NCBI GenBank assembly: GCA_964017235.1
Contig: OZ024929.1
Location: 65,133,603-65,197,602 of the forward strand
Origin: Sabellastarte sp. h YS-2021
Lineage: Eukaryota; Annelida; Polychaeta; Sabellida; Sabellidae
DNA: 64,000 nucleotides
Reading direction: 5' to 3'
Shown: piece after piece, positions 14,095 through 27,060 of the stretch
Position numbering within the stretch: the first letter of the stretch is position 1
How the letters are laid out: every line of letters begins with the position of its first letter
The notes under the pieces: model-generated
What the model was told of the DNA's origin: nothing
What the model saw: only the letters and a program-made list of their open reading frames with translations
The model's database searches: none
Program-made: the position numbers and the translations under genes

Positions 14095-14507
14095 ACAAAA
14101 ATTTTTGTCTCCCCAAAAATGGTGGCCGTTTTGAATTTTCAAAGTTTTTGCAAAACACAAAAATGCTTATATCTCGAAAACCGTGCTATATGGAGTGAAC
14201 TCAACAAAATTTTGGACCTGCTGGGTATCTCTGCAGAGTAGCCATGCCAATTTTCAAAATATTTTTGTCTCGCCAAATATAGCGGACATTTTTTATTTTT
14301 TTATTTTTTGCAAAACACAAAAATGCTTATATCTTGAAAACCGTGCTAGATAGAGCAGACTGCGCTGACTTTGGTTGCCACAACAGTATAAGGCTAGAAA
14401 CGAAGCATTTTCTTAATACTTTAGCACTCACCTTTATATCCTTTTCGGGACGCTTTGTTTTTGCTATGCAAAAACATTATCTTTTTTTTTTGCGAGCGAT
14501 CCTCTAG
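14095..14507 (+). mobile_element. Resumed 170-bp array and probable family D 3' end
   Basis: Two more 170-bp units run to about 14360. Then follow a short unique stretch, a stem GTTTTTGC/GCAAAAAC (14457-14475), a T-run, and CTCTAG ending at 14507 and followed by T. The CTAG|T ending agrees with families A-C, but the stem-to-end distance (about 28 nt) is longer, so the terminus call is tentative. Confidence 0.5.
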
Positions 14508-14619
14508 TTATTTTTCCAAACGGGTAATATATAAAAAGGAATAAAGGGCCCTCTGCACATTAAAATGAGCTATAGGCATATGTTTTTTAAGAAATTTCTT
14601 AACATTTTGCTAGACCCTC

Positions 14620-15253
14620 AGATAGTGCAAAGGGTTAATAGAGTTTATAAAATATTCTCGTTTGACTTCATCTAAAGTTTTAATTGAACCATCTGAGTTA
14701 AGAACATCAGATACTGTGGTTATGCCCTTTTCAAACCAATTTGGAATGAACATTTCATGACATGTTTGTATTGTACCATAATGGACTTGTTACTACAGCT
14801 ATGTTTGTATTTGGTTGGTATTCAATGGTAAAAAGGTGCCAAGCATTGAATACATCTATCCAGAATTTATTCTTAGTCCTGTTCTTTAGCAGTAGATAAT
14901 ATCCTGGCATACAATGTATTAGTTTGTTATATATTAGTTTATCCAAGATGACTGTGTTGTGGTTAGCAAAAGTCTTCTAATCCATGATACTTTCAAAGAT
15001 GTTATAAAGTACTTTAAATTTAACATTTTTAGTCCCCCTATTTATTTATCACGTACAATTCTTTGTCTATTTATTTTGTCAGGCTTTGAGGACCATATAA
15101 ATTTTAAAAATATATGATTAATTTCCTTCATATATCCTTCATGTGGGTCCGGCAGAACCAAGAAAAGGTGATTTAATTTGGATAGCAGAAATGTTTTAAT
15201 GATTGCTATTTTTCCCAAAGGTGTCAGATACCTTTTATTCCATCTGCTGATTA
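14620..15253 (-). pseudogene. LINE (L1/Tx1-like) ORF2 fragment, part 2
   Basis: Read on the minus strand, this stretch encodes a degenerate region like the LINE at 43.6-45.2 kb, with phrases such as KRYLTPLGKI, FIWSSKPDKINR, GGLKML and SWIRRL. This is the segment just after the reverse transcriptase core in L1/Tx1-type elements. Stops and shifts are frequent. The coding sequence continues upstream at 16321-16668, separated by an inserted 1.07-kb element. Confidence 0.75.
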
Positions 15254-16320
15254 TTGTATCCGGTGGATACTATGGATTACGCATGAGTACGCCGCCGCAG
15301 TGTGTAGAGATTTTCTCGTTACCACTCTAGAGGCCAGGGTATTATAGGTAGACTTCTCAAATTTTCAGGTTATATTCATAACCATAAAACTTCCCTGGGA
15401 ATATTTTTGGCCTCATTTTGAAAAACAAGATGGCCGCCATGGGCGTTTTTCTACTTTCAGCAAGGAGTTTTGTTGGCCCTCTAGAACAAAGGGAATTATA
15501 GGTAGAGATCTCAAATTCACAGGATATGTTCATCATTACAAAATCTTGACTGAAAATGTTTTTGGCCTCATTTTGAAAAACAAGATGGCCGCCACAGCGT
15601 TTCTTTTCAGTCATGAAAAGTCTTATATCTCCCTTATCATTGGTCCTAGAGATTTGGAATGTGAAACCAACCTATAGGAAATCATGGGCTGCGAATCTTC
15701 TGGTGTGATCAGATTTGACCTTGGGCCGCCCCTTCAAGGTCAAATGAGCATAGCCAAACTTAAAAGTGTTTATAACTCGCTTCTTATTGGTCCTAGAGGT
15801 TTGGGATGGTAAACCAACATATAGAAAATCATGGGCTGGGAATTTTGTGGTGTGGTCGGGTTTGACCTTGGGCCCCTCCTTCAAGGTCAAACGAGGATAG
15901 CCAAACTTAAAAGTGCTTATAACTCTCTTATTATTGGTCCTAGAGGTTTGGGATGGTAAACCAACCTATAGGAAATCATGGGCTGCGAATCTTGTGGTGT
16001 GGTCGGATTTGACCTTGGGGCCCCTCCTTCAAGGTCAAACGAGGATAGCCAAAGTTAAAAGTGCTTATAACTCACTTATTATTGGTCCTAGAGGTTTGCA
16101 ATGTGAAACCAACCTATAGGAAGTCATGGGCTGCGCATCTTCTGATGTGGTCAGATTTGACCTTGGGCCCCTGCTTCAAGGTCTAATGAGGGTAGCCAAA
16201 CTTAAAAGTGCTTTCAACTTGCTTATTATTGAAAAATGCTGTTTATCTTCTAAACTATGTTAGTTGGCCTTTTCCGGTGGATACATCTTGCATCTGGCCA
16301 CAGATGCGTCCTTGGTCTAG
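15254..16320 (+). mobile_element. Family B Helentron-like element with 147-bp array (1067 bp)
   Basis: It begins TTGTATCCGGTGGATAC at 15254. After a GC-rich cgccgccgcag stretch come two copies of a block containing aacaagatggccgcca, then about four 147-bp monomers (15.6-16.24 kb). Near the end are CCGGTGGATACA (from about 16274), the hairpin GCATCTG-GCCA-CAGATGC and CTAG (16317-16320), followed by T. Removing it joins the flanking LINE fragments in frame, so both borders are well supported. Confidence 0.87.
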
Positions 16321-16668
16321 TTTCTTTAATTTCAGCTATCTTTTCAGAATAATTAAGTTTTAGATAACTATCTAAGTCTAATGAAATATGGATCCCCAGT
16401 AACTTAAAACTAGATACAGTACTAAATGTACAGTCCTTAATAATGATTTTATCTTTACTGGCCTTTTTTTACCTATCCAGGCTATCTGTGTTTTATCTTT
16501 ATTAACCTTTAATCCCGAAAAAGTACCAAATATTTCTAAGAATCCCGAAAAAGTACCAAATATTTCTAAGGTATTAAGTGCTGCCTGTAATGATTCTATG
16601 GTACCATCAAGTATCAGTTTAAATAATTTTAATGCATTAAAATTCATGAAAGTACGCACTAAATCACT
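16321..16668 (-). pseudogene. LINE (L1/Tx1-like) ORF2 fragment, part 1 (end of RT)
   Basis: The minus strand reads FSGLKVNKDKTQIAWIGKK, the conserved end of the L1/Tx1 reverse transcriptase region, and continues toward the fragment at 14620-15253. A 35-bp segment (aagaatcccgaaaaagtaccaaatatttct) is tandemly duplicated near 16515-16570. Same family as the LINE at 43.6 kb (compare VVWIGKKK there). Confidence 0.75.
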
Positions 16669-18382
16669 TATTGTCTCATTGACTATTCCAGGGATATCTT
16701 TTTAATCTTGCATATATGTACTAGGCCAAAACTGGATTCCCTTGTATGAGTCTCAGGCCTGGATCTGTCTTTATTTTTTATGAATTTTTAAAATAATTTT
16801 TGATGCATTAAAATTCATGAAATCATGCACTAAATAACTTTTAACTTGAAAAGTATTGCATTCAGAGCATTTTGTTGAAATATGTTATTCAGCTACTTTT
16901 TCCATAGCTACTTTGTGACTTTTCAGTAACTTCCATAATTAGTAAAATCTCTTCTAACTTTAAAACTGTTGCATGTACAGAATTTTGTATCAATATGTTA
17001 TTTAGCTACTTTTGGGTCAGCTATAACATAGTAAAGTTGCAGACCTGTAGCTCATGGCATAGCTGAGTAATAGCTACTTTTAGGTTATCACTGTTAAATA
17101 AATCATGTATAACGTGAAAACTATTGCATTTAGAGTATTCTGTTTCACTATGCTATTCACCTATTTTGGGGGCAGCTGTAACATAGTGAAATTCCAGACC
17201 AGTAGGTCATTGCATAGATGAGTATTAGCTACTTTCAGGTTATCATTGTTGAGTAAATTGCTTATAACTTGAAAACTATTGCATTTAGAGAGTTTTGTTG
17301 AAATATGTTATTCATCTACTTTTCGGTTGGCTATAACATAGTAAAATTGCAGACATATAGCTCCTGGCATAGCTGAGCAATAGCTACTTTGTGGTTCTCA
17401 CTGTTGAGTAAATCAGTTATAATTTGAAAACTATTGCATTTAGAGAATTTTGTATTAATTATGGTATTCAGCTACTTTTGCGTTAGCTATAACATAATGA
17501 AATTGCAGACCTGTAACATCATTGCATAGCTGAGTAATACCTACTTTCTGGTTATTACTGTTGAGTAAATCAGTTGTAACGTGAAAACTATTAGAGTATT
17601 TTGTTTAAATATGTTATTCACATACTTTGAGTCAGTTATAACATAGTAAAGTTGCAGACCTGTAGCTCATTGCATAGATGAACAATACCTATTTTTAGGG
17701 TCTCACTGTTGAGTAAATCAGTTGTAAGTGGAAAATTATTGCATTTAAAGTATTTTCTTTAAATATGTTATTCACATACTTTACAGTTAGTTATAACATA
17801 GTGAAATTGCACACCTGTACCTCATTGTTTTGTTGAGTAATAGCTACTTTGAGGTTATTACTGTTGAGTAAATCAGTTGTAAAGTGAAAACTATTGCATT
17901 TAGAGTATTTTGTTTAAATATGTTATTCAGTACTTTTGGGTCAGCTATAACATAATAATGCAGGTCTGTAGGTCATGCATAGATGACTAATAGCTAGTTT
18001 GAGGTTATCACTGTTGAGTAAATCAGTTGTAACTTGAAAACTATTGAATTTAGGGTATTTGGTTTAACTATGTTATTCATCTACTTTTGGTAAACTATAA
18101 CATAGTAAAATTGCAGACCTGTAGCTCATGGCATAGCTGAGCAATAGCTACTTTGAGGTTCTCACTGTTGAGTAAATCAGTTGTAACTATTGCATTTACA
18201 GTATTTTGTTTAAATATGTTTTGTACCTACTTTTTACTCCTTAACAGTTAACTTGGTACTTTACTTCTGAATAGCACTTGCAGGGCACAACTTTTGTGTC
18301 CTTTCCTTTTTTCATGTCTAATCTGAAACTCCAAACACACAGTCAGCTCACACAGAGCCCGTTCACGGGTACTGATTGCTTG
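16669..18382 (+). mobile_element. Family A element, 5'-truncated, diverged 155-bp array
   Basis: It starts within the conserved A leader (ttgcatatatgtactaggcc near 16710, also at 20.88, 32.19 and 57.74 kb). About nine diverged 155-bp units follow, then the tail gggcacaacttttgtgtcc, a degraded hairpin GCCCGTTCACGGG and CTTG (18379-18382), followed by T. The monomers are far more diverged than those at 1-2.3 kb, so this is an older copy. Confidence 0.85.
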
Positions 18383-20585
18383 TTTAAACGAGTTGTTTCT
18401 CTGTCTCGGTCCTGGTATCATATCCTCGCAAAGACAAAGAACTGATAAACCGTGTTCTTTGAAGTGTTGTCACTTCTGCAATGAGTTTGACTTACGAAAG
18501 TATTGCCCTACCTGCAGAGAAACTGGTAAAGGTGATGACTCTTGTGTAACTGGCCACAGAACGTGTCTTCTACACAGAACAGTTAGCAAAGATTGCCAAT
18601 AGAAAATGTTACACAAAAAAGTCTTGCAGATCTGATATGTCTCAGGACGAATTTGAAATACTGGGCTCTGAAGGCGAGATCTTCTCGGGTTCTAGGGAAG
18701 AATTGGAAGAGTCCGCTCTTCAGTTTTATAACTCATCTCCTCACCCCTCTAATATTGCGCAGACTGGTACCCCAAAATCTGGTATAGAGGCTTTATCTCC
18801 TCCATCTCCTAAAAACTAGTTTTCAGCATAAAATTGAAAAGTCCCTTGGATCTCAAATGTCGCTTCATCTGAAGCATGAAATGGGGATTTTTCAAGCTTC
18901 TATTATGGAAGCTTTCAACAAACTTTCTGAGCAACAAAAAATCCTTACAACAACAAATAAACAAACTTGGTGCTACCATTTCCAAAACCTCCCTCACACT
19001 CAGTGGATCAGGTTGAATCTGACGCTAAACCGTGTACCAGTCAAGCCTTGGATTCATACCCGAGACCCTTTGGTCCGAGGGATACTGTGGAAGCTGAATT
19101 TATAGGACCTCCTCTCCCACCTAACTTGCAAAAGCAAGGGCAAGTTTCGGACCCCCTCAGGGGGGGTGTTTCAGAACATGACTCGGATCACAACTATCAC
19201 AAAAAAGGTGCAAAACCTAAAAAGCACAAAGGTAAAAGGAGACATAAGTCTGTTAAATATATTTCCTCCTCTTTGAAAGAGTCAGACTTCCACCCTCAGT
19301 TGCTTAAATCCTTCACAGGTGAACACCCTGTGAAGAGTAAGGATGAGTCTCAAGAGGCCCACAAACCCATGACTTTTGGGGACCTCAAATAAAAGGACTC
19401 TGAGCCCAAATTCTAACTTACCCTAGACCCCATTATTCCAAGGGAGGTAGATACTTCAGACCTTTGCTCTCTCAGTATACTGAGGATATTAAACTTTTCA
19501 GGCAGGTACTCAATATCCCTGACCCCTCTTCAACCTCAGTGTGGGGTCTAAATAAAGTGGCTCAACAATGGGAACTTAGACCTAGGTCCTTCAGCCGTGC
19601 TCCCAGATAGTCCAGAAGTTTATCAAAGCATCTGTATCTCTCCAAAACCCTCTGGAGCCTCTATGGATAAGGTCCCTATGCAAGTAGTCAAGGAATTTTA
19701 GCACAAAGCTAGGCAGAATCTCTGTACCCTCAATTTTTTGGCTGCCTTCAATCAAGTGGATAGAAGGATCAATATCCAACACAGCGCCAAGCAAAGCAAG
19801 AGTCAAACCAAAAGCCTTATCTCACATTCTCCAGAGGGAGCTTTATACCATGGTCAATTCTGTCCTCATTAGAAGAGAAGAAGAAATGTCCCATTTACAA
19901 CCCACTTTGGGAGATACCAGACATCAGCAACTGAGGAGCTCTCCCTTTGCTCCTACTCCCTTGTTCCATTCACAACTGGGGAAGGATGGGAAGGAGTTCC
20001 TCCTCAAAAAGGAACCCCTAAAAAGACTCAGGGCTTCAAGCCCTATCAAAACCAGTCCTTTTATGGTCCCCTCCACAACAAGAAAAGAGGCTCCTACTGG
20101 AAACACCCCTATGGGGGATAATCCACAAGCAGTAACCAGTCATTTTCCTCAGGCAGGGGGAACCTGAACAACAGAGATAACAAAGGTCATTTTTGACCCT
20201 TCCGTAGGGGCAGAGGGCATGGAAACCCCTCTTCTCAATGACTGCTCAACCTCAACCAATCCACCAGTAGGAGGTTGCCTCTGTTCGTTCAGGAGACTGG
20301 CTAAAAGAAAAATGCTCAAACAATGTGTTAAACATTATTACCAGTGGCTACATTCTACCATTTAGGACGAAGCCAAAGTTAGCCAGACTCCCCCTGATTC
20401 TCTCAGGATACAAGGCCATTCAAAAAGACCTAGCTCTGTCATCTTGTATCCAGTCTCTCCTGAACAAGAACGCAATCAAAAGGGTAGGAAACACAAAGTC
20501 TCTTGGGTTTTACAGTCTCCTGTTTCCAGTACCCAAGCCCCATTAAAAATGGAGGCCAGTCATAGACCTCAGCAGGCTCAATGCT
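18383..20585 (+). pseudogene. DIRS-like retrotransposon: gag and start of RT, decayed
   Basis: The left part has a Cys-rich knuckle region in DIRS gag style (CCHFCNEFDLRKYCPTC, about 18465-18520) and a basic segment KPKKHKGKRRHK (about 19212). From about 20290 the conserved opening of the DIRS RT is readable across frames: SGYILPFRTKP, LNKNAIKRV, FPVPKP, and after a stop KWRPVIDLSRLN. Several stops and frameshifts are present. The RT is cut at about 20585 by the composite repeat element and continues at about 24.93 kb. Confidence 0.8.
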
Positions 20586-23486
20586 TTTTTATGTCAGCTG
20601 ACTTGTCAGTCAGCTGACATTATGTCATCACTCTGCGGCGTGGGCGTACGCGTCCGCGTGAACAACTTCTTCTCCAAAACTACAAGGCCTAGAGACATGC
20701 TGTTTTTTTTAAAAGATACCTTATCTATCAAGGATGAAAAATTGTTCAAGGCATGCAAATCTGTCTGTTCGTCTGTTTGCTAGAGACATTACAAGGGGGG
20801 TACCCCCACCAAAAGTGTGAAAATTTCAACTTTTTATCACAATTTTCTCAGTGACTATTGCAGGGATTTCTCTCATATCTTGCATATATGTACTAGGCCA
20901 GAGGTAGATTCTCTTGTGTGAGTATGAGACCCGGATCTGTCTTACTTTTTTTTTAATAAATTTTTTTAATAATTTTTAATGCATTAAAATTCATGAAATC
21001 ATGCACTAAATCACTTATAACTTCAAAAGTGTTGCATTTACAGCATTTTGTGAAAATATGTTGTTCAGCTACTTTTTTCATAGCTACAATATGGTGAGTA
21101 AGTTGGGTGTCTGTCTCAATAGCTAAGTGAGTAATAGCTACTTTTGGGCTTTTCAGTAACTTCCATTATGAGTAAAATCACTTGTAACTTAAAAACTATT
21201 ACATTTAGAGAATTTCGTATAAATATGTTATTCAGCTACTTTTGGGCCAGCTATAACATAGTGAAATTTCAGACCTGTAGCTCATGGCATAGCTGAGTAA
21301 TAGCTACTTTTAGGTTATCACTGTTGAGTAAATCGCTTATAACTTGAAAACGATTGCATTTAGAGAATTTCGTATAAATATGTTATTCAGCTACTTTTGG
21401 GTCAGCTATAACATAGTAAAATTTCAGACCTGTAGCTCATGGCATAGCTGAGTAATAGCTACTTTTAGGTTATCACTGTTGAGTAAATCACTTATAACTT
21501 GAAAAGTGTTGCATTTAGAGCATTTTGTTAAAATATGTTATTCAGCTACTTTTTTCATAGCTACAATATGGTGAGTAAGTTGGGTGTCTGTCTCAATAGC
21601 TAAGTGAGTAATAGCTACTTTTGGGCTTTTCAGTAACTTCCATCATGAGTAAAATCACTTGTAACTTAAAAACTATTGCATTTAGAGAATTTCGTATAAA
21701 TATGTTATTCAGCTACTTTTGGGCCAGCTATAACATAGTGAAATTTCAGACCTGTAGCTCATGGCATAGCTGAGTAATAGCTACTTTTAGGTTATCACTG
21801 TTGAGTAAATCACTTATAACTTGAAAACTATTGCATTTAGAGTATTTTGTTTCAATATGTTATTCACCTATTTTGGGGTCAGCTATAACATAGTGAAGTT
21901 TCAGACCTGTGGCTCATTTCATAGCTGAGTAATAGTTACTTTGAAGTTGTCACTGTTGAGTAAATCAGTTATAATTGGAAAACTATTGCATTTACAGAAA
22001 TTTGTGCAAATATGTTATTCAGCTACTTTTGGGTCAGCTATAACATAGTGAAATTATAGACCTATAGCTCATGGCACAACTGAGCAATAGCTATTCTCAG
22101 GTACTGACTGTTGAGTAAATCAGCTATAACTTGAAAAATATTGCATTTGGAGTATTTTGTTAAAATATATTGTTCACCTACTTTTGGGTCAGCTATAACA
22201 TAGTGAAATTACAGACCTATAGCTCATGGCATAGCAGAGCAATAGCTATTTTCAGGTTCTCACTATTGAGTAAATCAGTTGTAGCTTGAAAACTATTGCA
22301 TTTACAGTAGTTTGCTTAAATATGTTGTTCACCTACTTTTGGGTTAGCTATAACATAGTAAAATTTCAGACATGTAGCTCATTGCATAGCTGAGTAATAG
22401 TTCCTTTGAGGTTCTCACTGTTGAGTAAATCAGTTGTAACTTGAAAACTATTACATTTAGAGTAATTTGTTAAATATGTTATTCACAGAATTTTTGGTCA
22501 GCTATAACATAGTGAAATTGCAGACCTCTATGTCATGGCATAGCTGAGCAATAGCTGCTTTCAGGTTCTCACTGTTGAGTAAATCATTGTATCCACTGGA
22601 TAGCCGCAGTGTGTAGAGAGAGATTTCACCATTACTGCTCTGATGAAAAAAAATATTATAGCTAGCTTTCTTAAGTTTGCAGTATATATTAATAACCATA
22701 AAATGTTGTCTGGGAATATTTTTGGCCTCATTTTGAGAAACAAGATGGCCGCCACAGGTGTTTTTTGTCAGTCATGAAAAGTGCTTATATCTCCCTTATT
22801 ATTGATCCTAGAGGTTTGGGATGATAAACCAACCTGTAGGAAATCATGGGGTGGGAATCTTTTGGTGTGGTCAGATTTGACCTTCAATGACCCCTCCTTC
22901 AAGGTCAAACAAGGATAGCCAAACTTAAAAGTGCTTATAACTCGCTTATTATTGGTCCCAGAGGTTTGGGATGGTAAACAGACAGGAAATCATGGGCTGT
23001 GAATCTGTTGATATGGTCCGATTTGACCTTGGAACCCTCCTTCAAGGTCAAATGAGGATAGCGAAAATTGAAAGTGCCTACAACTCGCTTATTATTGGTG
23101 ACAGAGATTTGGGATGGTAAACCATCCCATAGGAAATCATGGGCTGGGAATGTATTTGTGTGGTTAGATTTGACCTTGGACCCCTTCTTCAAGGTCGAAC
23201 GAGGATATTGCATTTGTAGTATTTCTTTAAATATGTTTTAACCTATTTTTTACACTTAAACAATTACCTTGTTATTTTCCTTCATAATACCATTTACAGG
23301 GCACAACTTTTTTATCCTTTTCTTCTGTCAGCTTCGGAATTTCTTTCGAACTTGCTGTTCAGTTACCATTTACTGTATTTCTGTACAGCCCTTTTCCTGA
23401 TAATTATTCTGTCCTCTAATCACCTTCACAAATCAAAAACACTCAGTCAGCTGACACAGTGCCCGTTCACGGGCACTCTCCTCTTG
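20586..23486 (+). mobile_element. Composite family A element carrying a nested family B segment (2.9 kb)
   Basis: The 5' end has GTCAGCTGAC twice (about 20592-20617) and a CpG-rich stretch (gcgtacgcgtccgcg). The A leader and 155-bp units follow, including a repeated leader block (about 21.05 and 21.55 kb). Family B starts at 22587 (TTGTATCCACTGG) with its internal block and 147-bp units to about 23207. Then the A tail resumes with hairpin GTGCCCGT/ACGGGCAC and CTTG (23483-23486), followed by T. Both internal A/B junctions are the same as at 2331 and about 3152. Confidence 0.87.
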
Positions 23487-24860
23487 TTCATGATAGAAAA
23501 TTCAAGATGAAAACACCAGAGTCCATTAGGGTCTCTCTTATTCCAGGGAAGTAATGTTGGAACCGGTTTTGCTGTTGCTTCTTGTACCCACTGGTGAACC
23601 CCCCAGCCTCCGGGCTGGGAGGTACGCTTGCTAGCCTCAAATTGGGTGATCTCATCTTCTGCTTTCTGGATAACAGCATCCGGAAACAATGCATAGCCAT
23701 TAAAGGGGGCAGTTTCTCAAAGCTGAGAGGGTGTCATGCTTTACTCCCTACTTGATATTCTCCAAGTACGAGTCTCTGCACACTAGGGTGAGATTTGCCA
23801 TCTGTTGCAGTGATTTCCCCATTGCGAAACTGACATTTTGATTAAAGGTAGTCAGATAGTGAAGTTCATCTAGAGCTGCTTTAGCTGAAGACTTGCCCTT
23901 CCCTAATTCGGCTTGTAGTGCTTTGAGATTTTCTTGTACACTGTCCTGGATTTTGGTAATACACCTATGGAATCCAGCTGACTGATTACTTGTGGCCGGA
24001 GAGTATTCTAAATCGGGGATGTGATTCCAGCCCATAAAAGTGCAAACATCCCTTACTGTCTCACTATAGTTTTGATTCTCACTAATTGCCTGTCTGAATC
24101 TGCGGTATCCAACTCCGGTTGATCTTCCAGTTCAGAAACCTCACCTTGTTCAAACTGCTCCGGTGGGAGAACATCCTGGGCAGAGACCGGAAGAGGGTCA
24201 GAAACATGTTCAGCAGTAGAGACGGGGCCAGGCTGAGCAAACACCAGTTCGGTAGAATCATTTTCTGGGTAGAGATTCTCCAGGGGAGAAGTCATGTCCA
24301 GAGAAGATGAAGTTTTAGTTCTATCCGGGCTGGAAGCCGGGCTGGCTTGGCCGGAAGGAACTGCAGACAAAAGAAAGGGAGTTTGTGAAATAGCCCCTGC
24401 TGGTGGTCCATGCTGAACCGGTGCCTTGACTGGTGAAAAAGACGTTTGAGGTGAAGGGCGTTGTCCTAGAGTAATTGAAGCTTCTAGACGTGCCATTCTA
24501 ATGGACTATATTTCATCCATTTCCTGTAATTCTTTTCTAATTGACAGCTGGGGCAAAGACAAATCTTCTGAAGTGTTGTTAGAATTTTCATTGTCGACTG
24601 GCGACAAAACAGTAACAGCAGCAGGGTCTACTAGAGATTCAAGTTCTTTTTGCATTTCCTTTTGCAATTTATATGTGGGGGTAGACAACTCTGCCGCTTG
24701 TTCAGGGGTCAGAAGGTTACAGTACTCACAAGGTTGTTTACGGACGCATGCATCGTCCCCATGACCTTTGTCTCTGTATCTGGCACATCTATTATGTTTG
24801 TCAAATAAAGCCATCACGTGGCCACAAGCTCCCCTACATTGTCCAGGCGATGCCATGATA
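23487..24860 (-). pseudogene. Opposite-strand DIRS-like gag remnant
   Basis: On the minus strand, in order from 24856, are three reading segments. The first is Cys/His-rich (CRGACGHVMALFDKHNRCA, CEYCNLL). The second is Pro/Ser/Glu-rich (24496-24053). The third contains the helical stretch SLQQMANLTLVCRD (24035-23748) and runs to a piece ending at the family A border. Zinc-knuckle order and composition match DIRS gag proteins. It differs in sequence from the + strand gag at 18.4 kb, so it is a second DIRS lineage. Frameshifts separate the parts. Confidence 0.68.
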
Positions 24861-24929
24861 TACAGTCAGTAAAATGAACTAACCAGGAACAACAGAAATG
24901 CACACATATAAAGACAATATAAATAGGGG

Positions 24930-26542
24930 AGTGGGTGTCATCGATAGACCTCTTGGAGACCTATCTCCATATCCCAATCCATCCAACCTCAAGAAAGTAC
25001 CTTCAGCTCAGCAACAGGTCTCAAATTTATCAGTTCACCTCTCTTCCTTTCAGCCTAGTCACAGACCCCCAGAGCTTTACTATGGTAGTAAAGGAGGTGA
25101 AGCTCATGGCCCTTTGCAGAGGCATCAGAGTCCACCAATACCTGGAAGACTGGCTTATCAGGGCTGAACACTCAGATCTTGGTGGACCTCACCCAGTCCT
25201 TAGGTTGGATAATCAACCAGGAGAAGTCCGAACTCAAACCCACTCAGGTGTTTTCATTTGTGGACTACTTATACCATCTAGATTCAGCCCTTGTAAAATC
25301 CATGATAGACAGATGGCTTAAATTCCAGGACTTGATCCTGAAGATAAAGTCAAAGCCTGCTTTGACTGCAAAATGTTTGATGTCGCTAATTTTGGGTTGC
25401 TCTCCTCAACAGAGAAGATGGTCCCAGAGGGTTGCCTTCACATGAGACCCTTTCAGTGGCATCTCAAAGAGCACTGGAGATTTCCTCAGTCACTGGACAC
25501 CCTCCATGGTCATAGACCACATCAGTTCACCTAGAATGGTGGCAAAACTCTGTCAACATACTGTAGGGCTCAGACCTTCATCCCAAAGACCACAATCCTA
25601 ATCTTTACCGATGCCTCAAACGTTGGTTAAAGATTTAGTAAAAGGTCTGTGGTCAGACAGGGAGAAAAGCCTACACATAAATGTTCTAGAACTGAAGGCA
25701 GTTTTCCTGGCCCTGAAAGGGTTCAAGGACCAGTGTCAGAATCAGACTGTGTTGGTAGCAACAGACAACTCAACAGTGGTAGCTTGCATAAACAAGCAAG
25801 GAGGAACCCAGTCAGCAGACATGTGTGCCCTCCTGACCTGGTGCCATCATTACAGAATAACCCTACATTTCAGGCACATCCCAGGGTTCCTGAATTTGAT
25901 GGCCAATGCTATGTCCAGGTCAAATCAGACCCAATCAACAGAATGATCACTTCATCTGCAGGTATTCAAACAGATCTGCCAAAAGTGGTTCACTCCTCAT
26001 GTAGACCTTTTTGCCACTCATCTGAACCACAAGTTTCCTCTGTACGTGTCTCCAGTCCCAGATTAACATGCTTGGGACATAGGTACTCTGAACATAAACT
26101 TTACGGGTCTTGTAGCTTATGTGTACCCTCCCACAGCTCTCCTTTACAGGGTGATGCAAAAAATCAGGCAATACTATTACTGCATCATACTAATAGCCCC
26201 AGGCTGGCCAGGGATGCCCTGGTTTTGGGACCTAGTGCAGCTCTCAGTGGAGATGCAACTCCGACTACCGTCATCCAAAACACTTCTCAAACAGCCTCAC
26301 AATCAGGTGTTTCACAACAACCCTCAATATCTGAACCTCCACACCTGGTCTCTAGGAGTGGACGGCTCCAAGAACAAGGCTTCTCTGTGGAAGTGGCAGA
26401 GATAATTGGTGCCCCTCAAAGGTCATCAACAAGGACAGTCTACAAATCAAAGTGGGCCCTTTTTGAAAAATGGTGCAGAGAAAATATGGTGGATTTTTCC
26501 ACTCCATCTGTAAAACAAGTCTCAGACTTCCTCATGTATATG
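24930..26542 (+). pseudogene. DIRS-like RT and RNase H, continuing the 18.4-kb element
   Basis: RT motifs are readable across frames: SIDLLETYLHIPIHPTSRKY, the catalytic box as YLEDWLIRA (family YLDDWL, so the first Asp is Glu here), SLGWIINQEKSELKPTQ and FSFVDYLYHLDS. RNase H follows with TDASNVG, LELKAVFLAL, TDNSTVVACINKQGG and HIPGFLN. The linker APGWPGMPWFWDLV, typical of DIRS, precedes the recombinase region, which begins QVSDFLMYM and is cut at 26542 by the Penelope-like insertion. Frameshifts make it non-functional. Confidence 0.85.
26528..26542. repeat. Target site duplication, left copy (15 bp)
   Basis: TTCCTCATGTATATG here is identical to 31303-31317. In both places it encodes FLMYM of the same DIRS frame, which stops shortly after the left copy and continues correctly from the right copy. 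Confidence 0.92.
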
Positions 26543-27060
26543 AATAATTGAGATATATTATCACGCACACGCAATAGAGTGCCTGTTTGCGCCAAACTCT
26601 CCAACCGGTGACCTGCAAACAGGGGCATTTGTCTTGAGTACAATCAAGGTCTCACTTGAGCATCACTTTTTCTGGCATAATCAGAATAGCATTAGGTATC
26701 AACTTAAACTAGTGGATGATTATTGACCCATATCACCACCATTGTCTCTTAAAGGCAAGTTAAGGCCTCAACAGGCAGCTTATATTCATACCATTAAAAC
26801 CATAATCTGGTGTGAATAGTTTATTATAATTTGAAACCATTTTTCGGTTTCATTTGTGCTCTTATCAGTCTTTAAGACACCTATTACCCTCACTATTTTA
26901 TTTTTGGACCATTATTTACATTAATATTGTAATAATACTAAAAATATCATATTTTGGGATTTTATCCTCCTGAGCCTCCTAGGAGGCTCAATCCGCTCAA
27001 AACCGGATGTATCCGACGGCTCAAAACGGATAGGGATTTTGCACCTTAGGATGAAATCTT

